From the NCBI GenBank assembly GCA_048268005.1, contig JBLWWJ010000003.1, forward strand, positions 1 to 64,000: a stretch of DNA of 64,000 nucleotides. Direction: 5' to 3'. This document shows positions 18,804 through 28,990 of the stretch, piece by piece. Both the position numbers and the translations under genes were made by a program. Each line of letters starts with the position of its first letter. The first letter of the stretch is position 1. This DNA comes from Ancylomarina sp048268005 (GTDB lineage: Bacteria; Bacteroidota; Bacteroidia; Bacteroidales; Marinifilaceae). Below the pieces are notes generated by a model. That model was not told where the DNA came from and did no database searches. It saw only the letters and a program-made list of their open reading frames with translations.

Positions 18804-19583
18804 ATGGGACACGTTAGAGCAAAGAAAAATTTAGGCCAGCATTTCTTAAAGGACTTAAATATAGCCAGGAAAATTGTTGATAGCTTAAATGGTGAGCAAG
18901 TAAATAAAGTATTAGAAATAGGCCCAGGTATGGGTGTTCTCACTCAATACCTTCTACCCAATAACAATTTCGAAACACACGTTGTTGAAATTGATACAGA
19001 ATCGGTAGCCTATTTAAAAGAAAACTATCCCGAATTAGATGGTCGAATTATTGGTGAAGACTTTCTTCGATTTGATTTATCAAAATTATTTGATGAACCT
19101 TTTTCTGTTATAGGTAATTTCCCTTACAACATTTCATCTCAGATTTTCTTCAGAGTACTTGATTACAGAGATCAAATTCCCGAAGTTGTTTGTATGATTC
19201 AAAAGGAAGTTGCTGAACGAATGGCTGCAGAACCAGGCTGTAAAGCTTATGGAATCTTAAGTGTCCTTATGCAAGCTTTCTACGATATCGACTACCTTTT
19301 CACAGTAGGTGAAAAAGTTTTTGATCCACCTCCAAAAGTGAAATCGGCAGTGATTCGCATGCGTCGAAACACCACCTCTGATTTAAAATGTAATGAATCT
19401 CTATTTTTCCGAGTCGTTAAAACGGGCTTCAATCAGCGCCGTAAAACACTTCGAAATTCCCTAAAAAGCATTCTTGTTGACAAAAAGCTCGACGATGAAA
19501 TCATGGGACAAAGACCTGAACAATTGAGTGTTCAGGAATTTGTAGAATTAACTAATAAAATTGAAGTACTTATAACAGAATAG
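18804..19583 (+). CDS. rsmA: 16S rRNA (adenine1518-N6/adenine1519-N6)-dimethyltransferase
   Basis: RsmA (KsgA) dimethylates two adjacent adenines in helix 45 of 16S rRNA late in 30S assembly. The 259-residue protein starts with VRAKKNLGQHFL, has the SAM-binding motif EIGPGMGVLT (38-47) and the catalytic NFPYNIS (104-110), and ends with NQRRKTLRNSLK. It precedes mgtE on the same strand, with 249 bases between. Confidence 0.96.
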   Translation: MGHVRAKKNLGQHFLKDLNIARKIVDSLNGEQVNKVLEIGPGMGVLTQYLLPNNNFETHVVEIDTESVAYLKENYPELDGRIIGEDFLRFDLSKLFDEPFSVIGNFPYNISSQIFFRVLDYRDQIPEVVCMIQKEVAERMAAEPGCKAYGILSVLMQAFYDIDYLFTVGEKVFDPPPKVKSAVIRMRRNTTSDLKCNESLFFRVVKTGFNQRRKTLRNSLKSILVDKKLDDEIMGQRPEQLSVQEFVELTNKIEVLITE

Positions 19584-19832
19584 TTTTTTTCATTCTTAAA
19601 TTTAAAGTACTTCTTAAAAAGAGTTTCTATTACTTTATCAACTATTTAACTATATTAGATGCTAAAGTATATTTGCATAAGATTCTTAATTTAAGCCAAA
19701 GCCTATTTTCATATAATCGAAACTATCATTCTGCCCATTTATTTATAGCAGAATAGTCACTCATATGTCAATTACACAAATAAGATCTATGCCTTAGAGA
19801 AATTCGTCACACACTCAAAAAAATAAGATGTT

Positions 19833-21185
19833 ATGCAATTTGAATTAACTCGCGAATACATCGAAGATCTAAGAACAATTATAGATCAGAAAAATGAGAC
19901 CGAAGCAAAAGCAAAAATCGAAGACCTTCATGCTGCCGATATTGCTGATATATTAGACGAATTAAATACCGAAGAAGCCAAATATATATTTCTACTTCTT
20001 AATGCCGATACAGGTGCTGATGTACTTTCTGAAATTGAGGAGGACGATCGTAAACGTTTCATGAAGGTACTGCCTATTGAAGTTATTGCGAAGAAGTTTA
20101 TTGACCATATGGATTCGGACGATGCTGCCGACCTAATTGGGGGCTTATCCGATGATAAGCAGGAAGAAATACTTTCACAAATTGAAGATGTTGAGACTGC
20201 TGGAGACATTGTAGATCTACTACATTACGATGAAGACACTGCTGGTGGTTTGATGGGAAAAGAGTTGGTTATTGTCAACGAAAATTGGACCGTTCTCACC
20301 TGTCTTCGGGAACTTAGCCGACAAGCGGAAGATATTGATGAGATTTACTATGTATATGTTGTTGATGATGACAATAAGCTCATTGGGACTCTATCCCTTA
20401 AAAAAATGATTCTGAGTCCAACTTCAGCTAAAATCATAAATATTTTTGAGCCAGATGCCATGTCCGTTCACACCGACGAACCAGCTGAAGAAGTTTCTCT
20501 TATAATGGAGAAATATGACCTTGTAGCTCTTCCTGTTATTGATAGTATTGGGCGCTTAATGGGAAGAATTACCATTGATGATATTGTAGATGTCATCCGT
20601 GACGAAGCCGAGAAAGACTACCAAATGGCTTCGGGTATCTCTGAAGATATTGAAGCAAACGACTCCATTTGGCTACAAACAAGAGCTCGATTACCATGGC
20701 TTCTTATAGGCCTGGTTGGAGGTGTTTGTGCAGCCAAGGTGATTTCAATTTACGAGTCAGGATTGGATGAAACACCAGCAATGGCTTTTTTCATTCCATT
20801 AATAACAGCGATGGCAGGTAATGTTGGAGTACAATCATCTGCAATTATAGTACAAGGTATTGCTAGTAATTCATTAGGTATCGAGAGTACCTTTAGCCGA
20901 TTAATGCGTGAACTTGGCGGAGCATTAATAAATGGGTTAACCTGTTCTTCACTCCTATTATTATACAATTATTTTTTCAGTGCATCCTATGCACTTACCA
21001 TAAGCGTATCTGTTGCATTACTAGCTGTAATTATTTTTGCTGCTGCTGCTGGAACATTAATTCCATTAATGCTTAATAGAGCCAAAATTGATCCTGCATT
21101 GGCAACGGGTCCATTTATCACAACTCTGAATGATATCGTTGGGTTATTAATCTACCTTGCAATTGGAGTCTACTTTATGACTTAA
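19833..21185 (+). CDS. mgtE: Magnesium transporter MgtE
   Basis: MgtE is a dimeric Mg2+ channel gated by its own cytosolic Mg2+ sensor. The 450-residue protein shows the acidic N-terminal helical domain (HAADIADILDEL), two CBS domains (about 130-255), the connecting helix, and five membrane segments with the pore region PLITAMAGNVGVQSSAI and LNDIVGLLIY. I looked for a Mg2+-sensing riboswitch in the upstream gap and saw no recognisable one. Confidence 0.95.
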   Translation: MQFELTREYIEDLRTIIDQKNETEAKAKIEDLHAADIADILDELNTEEAKYIFLLLNADTGADVLSEIEEDDRKRFMKVLPIEVIAKKFIDHMDSDDAADLIGGLSDDKQEEILSQIEDVETAGDIVDLLHYDEDTAGGLMGKELVIVNENWTVLTCLRELSRQAEDIDEIYYVYVVDDDNKLIGTLSLKKMILSPTSAKIINIFEPDAMSVHTDEPAEEVSLIMEKYDLVALPVIDSIGRLMGRITIDDIVDVIRDEAEKDYQMASGISEDIEANDSIWLQTRARLPWLLIGLVGGVCAAKVISIYESGLDETPAMAFFIPLITAMAGNVGVQSSAIIVQGIASNSLGIESTFSRLMRELGGALINGLTCSSLLLLYNYFFSASYALTISVSVALLAVIIFAAAAGTLIPLMLNRAKIDPALATGPFITTLNDIVGLLIYLAIGVYFMT

Positions 21186-21203
21186 AGAAACATCCCACAT
21201 ATT

Positions 21204-21239
21204 TTCCAGCAAATCAGAAGTCGTTTTGATTTGCTGGAA
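21204..21239 (+). terminator. Hairpin after mgtE
   Basis: TTCCAGCAAATCA (21204-21216) pairs perfectly with TGATTTGCTGGAA (21227-21239) across a 10-base loop. There is no run of T after it, so it may be a weak terminator or a 3'-end protecting stem. Confidence 0.5.
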
Positions 21240-21424
21240 TACACATTCCCTATCACAAAAAGAGCATTAAAAACTCAAATTCCCTAGATTTTACACCCAA
21301 GTTAGTCTTCGCAGCTAACATTGACTCAATACAGTTAATTCTCTCAATAACAAGCACTAGCATTTTTATTGACTTTTACTTGAAAAAAGCTCTATTTATA
21401 AGTCTTATTTTTTAGGCTTTTTCT

Positions 21425-21432
21425 TAACTTTG
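21425..21432 (+). promoter_or_regulatory. Probable purH promoter, -7 element
   Basis: TAACTTTG followed by CG matches the Bacteroidota -7 element; it lies 127 bases before the ATG. A -33 TTG is not evident. Confidence 0.5.
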
Positions 21433-21558
21433 CGTGAGGTTAAAACGATTCACATAAAGCGCTATACAATAGATCTTTACGCCTGTCGGTTTTACTTGAG
21501 AATTATTTTAATATAAAGTTAATTTTCTACACACATAAATTACCCCAAAAAACAAATC

Positions 21559-23091
21559 ATGAAAAGAGCTCTAATCAGTGTATTTGATAAGACAAACGTT
21601 GTTGAATTTGCTAGAGAACTTCACCAGTTAGGATGGGAAATCATTTCTACTGGCGGTACTTCTGCTAAGTTTAAGGCTGAGGGAATTCCTGTTATGGATG
21701 TTTCTGACTTAACTCAGTTTCCAGAATGTTTTGATGGTCGTTTAAAAACAATCCATCCACATATTGAAGGTGGTATTCTTGCTATTCGAGACAACGAAAT
21801 GCACCAATCTCAAATGAAAGAGTTGGGAATCGATCCAATCGATATTGTGGTTTGTAACCTGTATCCGTTCAAGGAAACTGTCCTGAATCCGGAATCAAGC
21901 CACGAAGATATTGTTGAAAATATTGATATAGGCGGGCCAACTATGCTTAGAGCTGCTGCAAAGAACTATAATTTTGTTTCAGTAATTACTGATCCTAAAG
22001 ATTACGATACGGTTATTGCAGAACTTAAAGAAAAAGGAGATACTAGTTTCGAAACTAAAGAGTACTTAGCTGCTAAAGTGTTCCAACACACAGCTCATTA
22101 CGATGCTTTAATTTCAAACTACTTCAACACAAAACTGGATATCAAATCTCCAGACACAATTACATTGACATACGAGAAGAAGCAAGATCTTAGATATGGT
22201 GAGAACCCACATCAGCAAGCTAGCTTCTATGCTCAAATTAAAGAAACTGAAGGAACACTTACTGCTGCAAACAAAATTCACGGTAAAGAACTTTCATACA
22301 ATAATATTGGTGATACTGATGGTGCCCTTGAAACACTAAAAGAGTACGACGAGCCAACTATTGTTGCAGCTAAGCATGCTAACCCTTGTGGTATTGGTAG
22401 TGCTGAAACAATTGCTGAAGCATTCAAGAAAGCTTATGAAGCAGATCCTGTTTCAATTTTTGGAGGTATTGTTGCTTCAAACCGTGAAATTGATGCTGCC
22501 ACAGCTGAAATCATGAACACAATTTTCCTTGAGGTTATTGTAGCGCCATCTTTCAGCCCTGAAGCTCTTGAAATTTTAACTAAGAAAAAGAATGTAAGAT
22601 TACTGGAGCTTCCAGAAATCTTAAAAACTGGATATTCAACCTTTAAAGCACGTACTGTGCTAGGAGGTCTATTGATTCAGGAACAAGATCAGAAATTGAT
22701 TAATGATGAATTGAAAGTCGTTACTGAACGTCAGCCATCAGAAAAAGAAATGGAAGATCTAATGTTCGCATGGAAAGCGGTGAAACATGCCAAATCGAAT
22801 GGTATTGCAATTGCTAAAGACAAGACTACAACTGGTGTTGGACCAGGACAAGTTAGTCGTATTTGGGCTTTAGAAAATGCAATTCGTCAAGGTGGTGAAA
22901 ATATCAAAGGAAGTGCAATGGCATCGGATGCCTTTTTCCCTTTCGGCGATTGTGTTGAAGCTGCAAACGAAGCTGGAATTACAGCAATTATTCAACCTGG
23001 AGGCTCAATTCGAGATCAAGAATCAATCGATTTAGCCAATAAGTATGGTATTGCAATGGTATTTACAGGCATGCGTCACTTTAAACATTAA
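21559..23091 (+). CDS. purH: Bifunctional AICAR formyltransferase/IMP cyclohydrolase
   Basis: PurH performs the last two steps of IMP synthesis. The 510-residue sequence has an N-terminal MGS-fold cyclohydrolase domain (ISVFDKTNVVEFARELHQLGWEIISTGGT, DGRLKTIHPHIEGG) and a C-terminal formyltransferase domain with AAKHANPCGIG, VSIFGGIVASNREID and SDAFFPFGD. It precedes the mre cluster by 130 bases; this neighbourhood is common in Bacteroidota. No purine riboswitch is apparent. Confidence 0.97.
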   Translation: MKRALISVFDKTNVVEFARELHQLGWEIISTGGTSAKFKAEGIPVMDVSDLTQFPECFDGRLKTIHPHIEGGILAIRDNEMHQSQMKELGIDPIDIVVCNLYPFKETVLNPESSHEDIVENIDIGGPTMLRAAAKNYNFVSVITDPKDYDTVIAELKEKGDTSFETKEYLAAKVFQHTAHYDALISNYFNTKLDIKSPDTITLTYEKKQDLRYGENPHQQASFYAQIKETEGTLTAANKIHGKELSYNNIGDTDGALETLKEYDEPTIVAAKHANPCGIGSAETIAEAFKKAYEADPVSIFGGIVASNREIDAATAEIMNTIFLEVIVAPSFSPEALEILTKKKNVRLLELPEILKTGYSTFKARTVLGGLLIQEQDQKLINDELKVVTERQPSEKEMEDLMFAWKAVKHAKSNGIAIAKDKTTTGVGPGQVSRIWALENAIRQGGENIKGSAMASDAFFPFGDCVEAANEAGITAIIQPGGSIRDQESIDLANKYGIAMVFTGMRHFKH

Positions 23092-23221
23092 AATTATAAT
23101 CAGATTCTTTGTTTCGAGCAGTGTATTAATCCTAATAAACTTGTTAACTTAGGATGCTTCTAAACTTAGAGGACAAAGTTCTGAAAATATAAAACGATAA
23201 AACCGAGATACACACGACTAT

Positions 23222-24244
23222 ATGGGATTTTTTTCATTCATGACACAGGAAATTGCCATCGACCTGGGAACGGCAAACACAATCATCATTTGTGATGATA
23301 AGATTGTGGTTGACGAACCTTCGATTGTGGCACTTGACCGACGCACCGAGAAAATGGTGGCTATTGGCGAAAAGGCACGCCAAATGCAAGGTAAAACTCA
23401 CGACAACCTTCGTACAATCCGTCCATTGCGCGACGGTGTAATTGCAGACTTTAATGCTGCCGAACAGATGATTCGTGGGATGATCAAGATGATCAATAAG
23501 AAACCACGTCTGTTTCCTCCTTCGTTAAGAATGGTCATTTGTATCCCATCGGGTAGTACTGAGGTTGAAATGCGTGCCGTTCGTGACTCATCGGAGCATG
23601 CTGGCGGTAGAGATGTCTACATGATTTATGAACCAATGGCTGCTGCAATAGGTATTGGTATTGATGTTGAAGCCCCTGAAGGAAACATGGTCGTGGATAT
23701 AGGAGGTGGTACAACTGAAATTGCAGTTATCTCACTTGGAGGTATTGTTACCAATAAATCAATTCGCATTGCGGGTGATGATTTAACAGCCGACATTCAG
23801 GAATATATGCGTCATCAACACAATATTAAAATTGGTGAACGTACAGCTGAAGACATTAAAATTCATGTTGGATCTGCACTTTCAGAATTAGAGGAACCAC
23901 CAACTGATTTCCGTGTGCAAGGACCAAATCAGATGACTGCTCTTCCGATTGAGATACCAGTTTCATATCAGGAAATTGCCCACTGTCTTGAAAAGTCAAT
24001 CTCTAAGATTGAGATTGCAATCTTAAGTGCATTGGAGCAAACACCACCTGAATTGTATGCTGATATTGTGAACCATGGTATTTATCTTGCCGGAGGTGGT
24101 GCACTGCTTCGAGGTCTTGATAAACGTCTAATGAATAAGTTAAACATTCCATTCCATATAGCTGAAGATCCATTGAGAGCTGTGGCTAGAGGAACAGGTG
24201 TTGCACTTAAAAATGTAAATAATTTCTCATTCTTAATGAGATAA
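23222..24244 (+). CDS. mreB: Rod shape-determining protein MreB
   Basis: MreB is the actin-like filament that guides lateral wall synthesis. The 340-residue protein has the phosphate-1 motif IAIDLGTANTIIICDD near residue 13, MVVDIGGGTTEIAVISLGGIV as phosphate-2, and AGGGALLRGLDKRL near the C-terminus. The N-terminal FFSFMTQ may be membrane-associating. It heads mreB-mreC-mreD-pbp2-rodA, indicating a rod-shaped cell. Confidence 0.97.
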   Translation: MGFFSFMTQEIAIDLGTANTIIICDDKIVVDEPSIVALDRRTEKMVAIGEKARQMQGKTHDNLRTIRPLRDGVIADFNAAEQMIRGMIKMINKKPRLFPPSLRMVICIPSGSTEVEMRAVRDSSEHAGGRDVYMIYEPMAAAIGIGIDVEAPEGNMVVDIGGGTTEIAVISLGGIVTNKSIRIAGDDLTADIQEYMRHQHNIKIGERTAEDIKIHVGSALSELEEPPTDFRVQGPNQMTALPIEIPVSYQEIAHCLEKSISKIEIAILSALEQTPPELYADIVNHGIYLAGGGALLRGLDKRLMNKLNIPFHIAEDPLRAVARGTGVALKNVNNFSFLMR

Positions 24245-24357
24245 AAATAGTAGATGGTATGATTTGATACCTTTTACGAGTTATAGCTTATTGATTAGTT
24301 GAGAAATCAGCTAATCAATAAGCATAAATTCAAAACCGCTTACCCCCATATAATTGA

Positions 24358-25185
24358 ATGAAGAATCTACTCCAGATCATTGTCAGATTTCATTTCACAA
24401 TTCTATTCTTAATAATAGAATTGGTCTGTTTTATACTAATTGTGAATAACAACAATTATCACAAAACAGTTTTCCTAAATTCTAACAATGCCATAAGCGG
24501 AAGTATATACAACAAAGTAACTTCATTCTCTGATTACGTCAGACTTACGACTATAAATGATCAATTAAGTCACGAAAACACATTACTCCACAATTTACTA
24601 TCAGAAAACTACAAACTTTCTGCAGACTCTTTTTTCTTTTTCGAAGATTCGCTCTTCAAACAACAGTATGTTTATCGCTCAGCAAAAGTGATTAACAATT
24701 CAATAAATAAACAACGAAATTATATTACCCTTAACAAGGGTCGAAATCAGGGAATACTTCCTGAGATGGGAGTTGTTGCCAACAATGGCGTCATAGGTAT
24801 TGTAAAATCCGTATCAGACAATTACTCAACGGTGCTCTCTTTATTGAATAGCAGATTGAAAATATCTGCAAAAATAAAGAAAAACAACCACCATGGCTCA
24901 TTATATTGGGATGGGAAGGATTACCGTAGAGCAAGATTAATTGAAATCCCTTCTCATGTTGACATCAAACTTGGTGACACCATAACCACAAGTAGTTTTT
25001 CTTCCGTTTTCCCAGAAGGCCTTCTACTTGGAACAGCTGATGAGATTTTACCATCAACAGGTGGAAACTTCCGTGAAGTTATCATCTTAATCAGCAACGA
25101 TTTTAATCAACTGTCCTATGTTGATGTGATTGGAGATTTACTTAAAAACGAACGATTAGAATTAGAGAAAGAAGTTGAAAAATGA
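24358..25185 (+). CDS. mreC: Rod shape-determining protein MreC
   Basis: MreC links MreB to the periplasmic synthases. The 275-residue protein has one N-terminal membrane helix (about residues 11-29), a coiled-coil stretch (about 60-90), and the beta-rich domain with INKQRNYITLNKGRNQGI and MGVVANNGVIGIV. Its last four bases overlap the mreD start, so the two are translationally coupled. Confidence 0.93.
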   Translation: MKNLLQIIVRFHFTILFLIIELVCFILIVNNNNYHKTVFLNSNNAISGSIYNKVTSFSDYVRLTTINDQLSHENTLLHNLLSENYKLSADSFFFFEDSLFKQQYVYRSAKVINNSINKQRNYITLNKGRNQGILPEMGVVANNGVIGIVKSVSDNYSTVLSLLNSRLKISAKIKKNNHHGSLYWDGKDYRRARLIEIPSHVDIKLGDTITTSSFSSVFPEGLLLGTADEILPSTGGNFREVIILISNDFNQLSYVDVIGDLLKNERLELEKEVEK

Positions 25186-25685
25186 ATTTTATAGTTAAAA
25201 ATATTATCCGCTTTATAATACTAATCTTACTTCAGGTTACTATTTTTAATAACATTCAGCTGAGTGGTTTCATCAACCCTTACCTATATGTTTTATTCAT
25301 ACTATTACTCCCTTTCGAAACACCTCCCTGGCTTTTATTGGCATTATCATTTTTCATGGGTCTTAGCATCGATGTGTTTTCCAATACCATTGGCATACAT
25401 GCTTCAGCTTGTGTTTTCATGGGCTTTTTAAGACCTTTTGTTTTAAACTACATTTCTGTTCGGGATAATTACGAATCAAATATTGAACAAGGACTATATG
25501 TATATGGCTTTTCCTGGTTTTTTAAATATGCTCTTATTCTAATTCTTGCTCATCACAGTTTCCTGTTTATCGTAGAAGTCTTTTCTTTTAATAACTTTGG
25601 TGACACTCTAATTAGAATAATATTAAGTAGTATTTTCACTCTAATACTTGTCATTACAAGTCAGTTTATCATTTCAAAAAAATAA
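25182..25685 (+). CDS. mreD: Rod shape-determining protein MreD
   Basis: The 167-residue protein is almost wholly hydrophobic, with about five membrane segments, as expected for MreD, whose sequence is poorly conserved. LSFFMGLSIDVFSNTIGIHA resembles the conserved GLxxDxxxxxxLG segment. The call leans on position: it overlaps mreC by four bases and precedes pbp2 by 16. Confidence 0.85.
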   Translation: MNFIVKNIIRFIILILLQVTIFNNIQLSGFINPYLYVLFILLLPFETPPWLLLALSFFMGLSIDVFSNTIGIHASACVFMGFLRPFVLNYISVRDNYESNIEQGLYVYGFSWFFKYALILILAHHSFLFIVEVFSFNNFGDTLIRIILSSIFTLILVITSQFIISKK

Positions 25686-25701
25686 AATTGTCTGAGCCAA
25701 T

Positions 25702-27549
25702 ATGAATAACTATTCAAACCGAAGATTTATTATTGGAGGCATCTTTGCCTTTGTTATTCTAGTATTCCTAATCAGACTTTTCAATCTCCAAATTGTTAAC
25801 GATCAGTACAAACTATCAGCTGAAAGTAATTCTCAACGAAGAGTAACTCAATATGCCGCACGTGGTTTAATTTACGATAGAAATGGTGAGCTCTTGGTAT
25901 ATAATCAGGCGGCCTACGACCTAATGATTATACCCCGACAGGTTAAAACATTCGACACGCTAGATTTTTGCACTTTGGTTGGTGTTGATAAAGAAGATGT
26001 GATTCGCAGAATTAAAAAAGCAAAAAAGCATTCCAGATACCGCTCTTCAATTTTCATCAAACAATTATCTTCAGAACGTTATGCTGTTCTTCAGGAGAAA
26101 TTATATAAATATCCAGGCTTTTTTGTTCAAACTCGTACTCTTAGAAAATACCCTCACCATAACGCAGCACACACCTTAGGCTACCTAGGTGAAGTCAATG
26201 ACAGACACATTAAAAAAGACAAATACTATACTCAAGGTGACTACATTGGCAAAAGTGGATTAGAGAGCACTTATGAGTCCGTTTTACGAGGCACTAAAGG
26301 ATTAAAAGTCTATTGGGTAGATGTTTATAACAGAATCAAAGGATCTTTCCATGATGGCAAACTAGATAAAAATGCGATTGAAGGACAGAATATCACAACA
26401 ACTCTGGACATTAACCTGCAAGAATATGCAGAAAAGCTCATGCAAAATAAAAAAGGGGGTATCGTCGCCATAGAGCCTAAAACCGGAGAAATCTTAGTTA
26501 AATTATCAAGCCCTGGGTACGATCCGGAAATGTTTGTGGGTAGAGCCATGTCTAAAAACTACCGTGAACTAGCCAATAATGATTCATTAAGACCCTTGTT
26601 CGATCGTTCGATGATGGCTACCTATCCTCCTGGCTCAATTTTCAAACTGGTTAATGCACTTGTCGCTTTACAAGAAGGCATCATCACACCGCACACAAGG
26701 TTTCAATGTCACAATGGCTATCATGTTGGTAATTTTACACAAGGGTGTCATCCTCACAAATCTCCTTTAGATCTAAAAGAGTCAATCCAACACTCTTGCA
26801 ATGCTTACTATGCAAACACATTCCGAAATATACTGGATGCACCACGTTTTGGATCAGTTAGCGAAAGCTACACAAATTGGACTAAACATATACGATCATT
26901 TGGCTTTGGGTCGAGACTTGGGACTGATCTCCCAAGTGAATTAACTGGACTTATTCCCAAAGCTAGCTATCATGCTAAACAACTCAGAACAAAAAATTGG
27001 AAGTCACTGAATATTGTTTCAATGGCAATTGGGCAAGGCTCTCTTCTAATCACCCCTATTCAGATGGCTAATATGGTTTCTTGTATTGCCAATAGAGGTT
27101 ATTACTACACACCCCATATTGTGAAGTCAATTGGAGAAGATAAAAACATTGATCCGAAATTCTTAAAAAAACACCAAACAACAATAGATCCCCAGTATTT
27201 TGAACCGGTGATTGAAGGTATGGATTTAGTTGTTCATGGCGGTGAAGGTAGCACAGGGCGATCGTCTGCTATAAAAGATATCCGGGTCTGTGGTAAAACG
27301 GGTACCGTTCAAAACCCAGGCATTGACCATTCGGTATATGTAGCCTTTGCACCCAAGGACGACCCCAAGATTGCACTAGTTGTCTATGTAGAGAATGGGG
27401 TATGGGGCTCAAGATATGCCGCACCTATTTCTGGCCTGATGATTGAGAAATATCTGAAAGGTGAAATTTCTGAAAACAAGAAATATTTAGAGAAGAGAAT
27501 GCTTGAAGCGGATTTAATTAACGTTAAAGAAAACAATAAAGACCAATAG
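25702..27549 (+). CDS. mrdA: Penicillin-binding protein 2, peptidoglycan transpeptidase
   Basis: PBP2 crosslinks lateral-wall peptidoglycan in complex with RodA. The 615-residue sequence has an N-terminal membrane anchor (about 10-30), a dimerisation/pedestal domain with YAARGLIYDRNGELL, and the transpeptidase domain with SIFK (Ser312, Lys315), SCN (365-367) and KTGT in VCGKTGTVQNP. It is followed 16 bases later by rodA. Confidence 0.96.
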   Translation: MNNYSNRRFIIGGIFAFVILVFLIRLFNLQIVNDQYKLSAESNSQRRVTQYAARGLIYDRNGELLVYNQAAYDLMIIPRQVKTFDTLDFCTLVGVDKEDVIRRIKKAKKHSRYRSSIFIKQLSSERYAVLQEKLYKYPGFFVQTRTLRKYPHHNAAHTLGYLGEVNDRHIKKDKYYTQGDYIGKSGLESTYESVLRGTKGLKVYWVDVYNRIKGSFHDGKLDKNAIEGQNITTTLDINLQEYAEKLMQNKKGGIVAIEPKTGEILVKLSSPGYDPEMFVGRAMSKNYRELANNDSLRPLFDRSMMATYPPGSIFKLVNALVALQEGIITPHTRFQCHNGYHVGNFTQGCHPHKSPLDLKESIQHSCNAYYANTFRNILDAPRFGSVSESYTNWTKHIRSFGFGSRLGTDLPSELTGLIPKASYHAKQLRTKNWKSLNIVSMAIGQGSLLITPIQMANMVSCIANRGYYYTPHIVKSIGEDKNIDPKFLKKHQTTIDPQYFEPVIEGMDLVVHGGEGSTGRSSAIKDIRVCGKTGTVQNPGIDHSVYVAFAPKDDPKIALVVYVENGVWGSRYAAPISGLMIEKYLKGEISENKKYLEKRMLEADLINVKENNKDQ

Positions 27550-27565
27550 AAAAAGAGTAGTAGCT

Positions 27566-28990
27566 ATGAATAGAAGAGTAAGCCTGATTAAAAACCTCGA
27601 TTGGATGACCATTATGCTATACGCTATATTGGTGTTTTTAGGATGGATCAATATATATGCTGCTGTTTATAACGAAGAACATCAAAGTATTTTTGATGCG
27701 ACGCAACGCTACGGGAAACAATTGATCTGGATAGGAGCTGCCGTTTTTATTGCCATTGTTATTCTCACCATTGAAAGTAAATTCTACTCCGCATTTGCCT
27801 ATCCAACACTCATCCTAATGATTCTACTCCTCTTGGCCGTCCTGGTTTTTGGAGTTAAAGTTAATGGGGCGCGTTCCTGGTTTCAATTGGGGTCAATCCG
27901 ATTTCAGCCCGCCGAGTTTGCCAAATTTGCAACCAATCTCGCAATAGCCAGGTATTTAAGCCAATACAATTTTAAGATTCATAAAATCAAATCCTTATTC
28001 ATAACGGGACTTATACTCTTTACGCCTGCAGTTCTAATCTTAATGCAAAACGATACAGGATCTGCACTGGTTTATTCTGTATTTATTCTGGTTCTATATC
28101 GCGAAGGTTTATCAGGCTTTGTATTATTACTAGCTCTTTTAGCCGCTGTATTCTTTGTCTTCACTCTAATCTATTCTAGCTTCATGGTGGCTATCCTAAT
28201 CGTTTTTATAGCTGCTATAAGCTTAAAGATGATAGGTGTTCAAATGAAACAAATTGCCATAGCATTTGCTTTACTAGGGGGTAGTTTTGGGACCTTGTGG
28301 TTAATTAACAAAGGAGCAGGTTTACAACTGGGAAATTTCTCTCTTCTTGTAATCTCTATTATTCTAAATACCATTCCTTTTTTGATTTATATCTACCGAA
28401 GTAAAATTAAGAATGCTGCACTTGTCCTCTTATTAGTTATTGGAAGTTTATTTTACACCTTTTCGGTTAGCTATATATTTGATCGCGTATTGGAGCCGCA
28501 CCAACAACAAAGAATCAATGAACTTTTGGGTATCCAATCCGATCCATATGGTGCAGGATATAACGTTAATCAATCTAAAATTGCTATCGGATCAGGCGGA
28601 TTCAATGGTAAAGGCTTTTTAAACGGGACTCAAACAAAATTCAATTTCGTTCCTGAGCAAAGTACCGACTTTATTTTCTGTACGGTTGGAGAAGAATGGG
28701 GCTTCTTAGGTTCTGCTTTAGTCCTTATACTGCATTTATTTCTTATCCTACGCCTTATTTTCCTGGCCGAAAGACAACGCTCAAGCTTTAGTCGAATCTA
28801 TGGTTATGGTGTAGCAGCTATTCTATTTTTTCATATTGCCGTCAATGTGGGTATGACGATTGGCCTAGCTCCTGTTATTGGTATTCCTCTGCCCTTTTTT
28901 AGCTATGGAGGCTCATCTCTTTGGTCTTTTACCATCCTACTCTTTATCTTCCTTAGATTGGACGCTAACCGATTAGAACTGCTTAGATAA
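27566..28990 (+). CDS. rodA: Rod shape-determining SEDS glycosyltransferase RodA
   Basis: RodA polymerises lipid II into glycan strands. The 474-residue membrane protein shows SEDS landmarks: GARSWFQLGSIRFQPAEFAKFA, LMQNDTGSALVY with the catalytic-region Asp, NQSKIAIGSGGFNGKGFLNGTQ, FVPEQSTDFIFCTVGEEWGFLG, and GIPLPFFSYGGSSL. It is about 100 residues longer than E. coli RodA, with extra hydrophobic segments in the middle (about residues 190-300), as often in Bacteroidota. Confidence 0.95.
   Translation: MNRRVSLIKNLDWMTIMLYAILVFLGWINIYAAVYNEEHQSIFDATQRYGKQLIWIGAAVFIAIVILTIESKFYSAFAYPTLILMILLLLAVLVFGVKVNGARSWFQLGSIRFQPAEFAKFATNLAIARYLSQYNFKIHKIKSLFITGLILFTPAVLILMQNDTGSALVYSVFILVLYREGLSGFVLLLALLAAVFFVFTLIYSSFMVAILIVFIAAISLKMIGVQMKQIAIAFALLGGSFGTLWLINKGAGLQLGNFSLLVISIILNTIPFLIYIYRSKIKNAALVLLLVIGSLFYTFSVSYIFDRVLEPHQQQRINELLGIQSDPYGAGYNVNQSKIAIGSGGFNGKGFLNGTQTKFNFVPEQSTDFIFCTVGEEWGFLGSALVLILHLFLILRLIFLAERQRSSFSRIYGYGVAAILFFHIAVNVGMTIGLAPVIGIPLPFFSYGGSSLWSFTILLFIFLRLDANRLELLR

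Larger units (their letters stand above)
21186..21558. other. Intergenic region between mgtE and purH
   Basis: This 373-base gap has no ORF of note. It starts with a strong hairpin after mgtE (21204-21239) and contains the probable purH -7 element (21425-21432). The rest is AT-rich and I see nothing in it. Confidence 0.6.

Noticed and set aside
19584..19832. Mg2+ riboswitch upstream of mgtE
   Set aside because: No M-box-like long paired structure or conserved loops could be recognised; the region is AT-rich.
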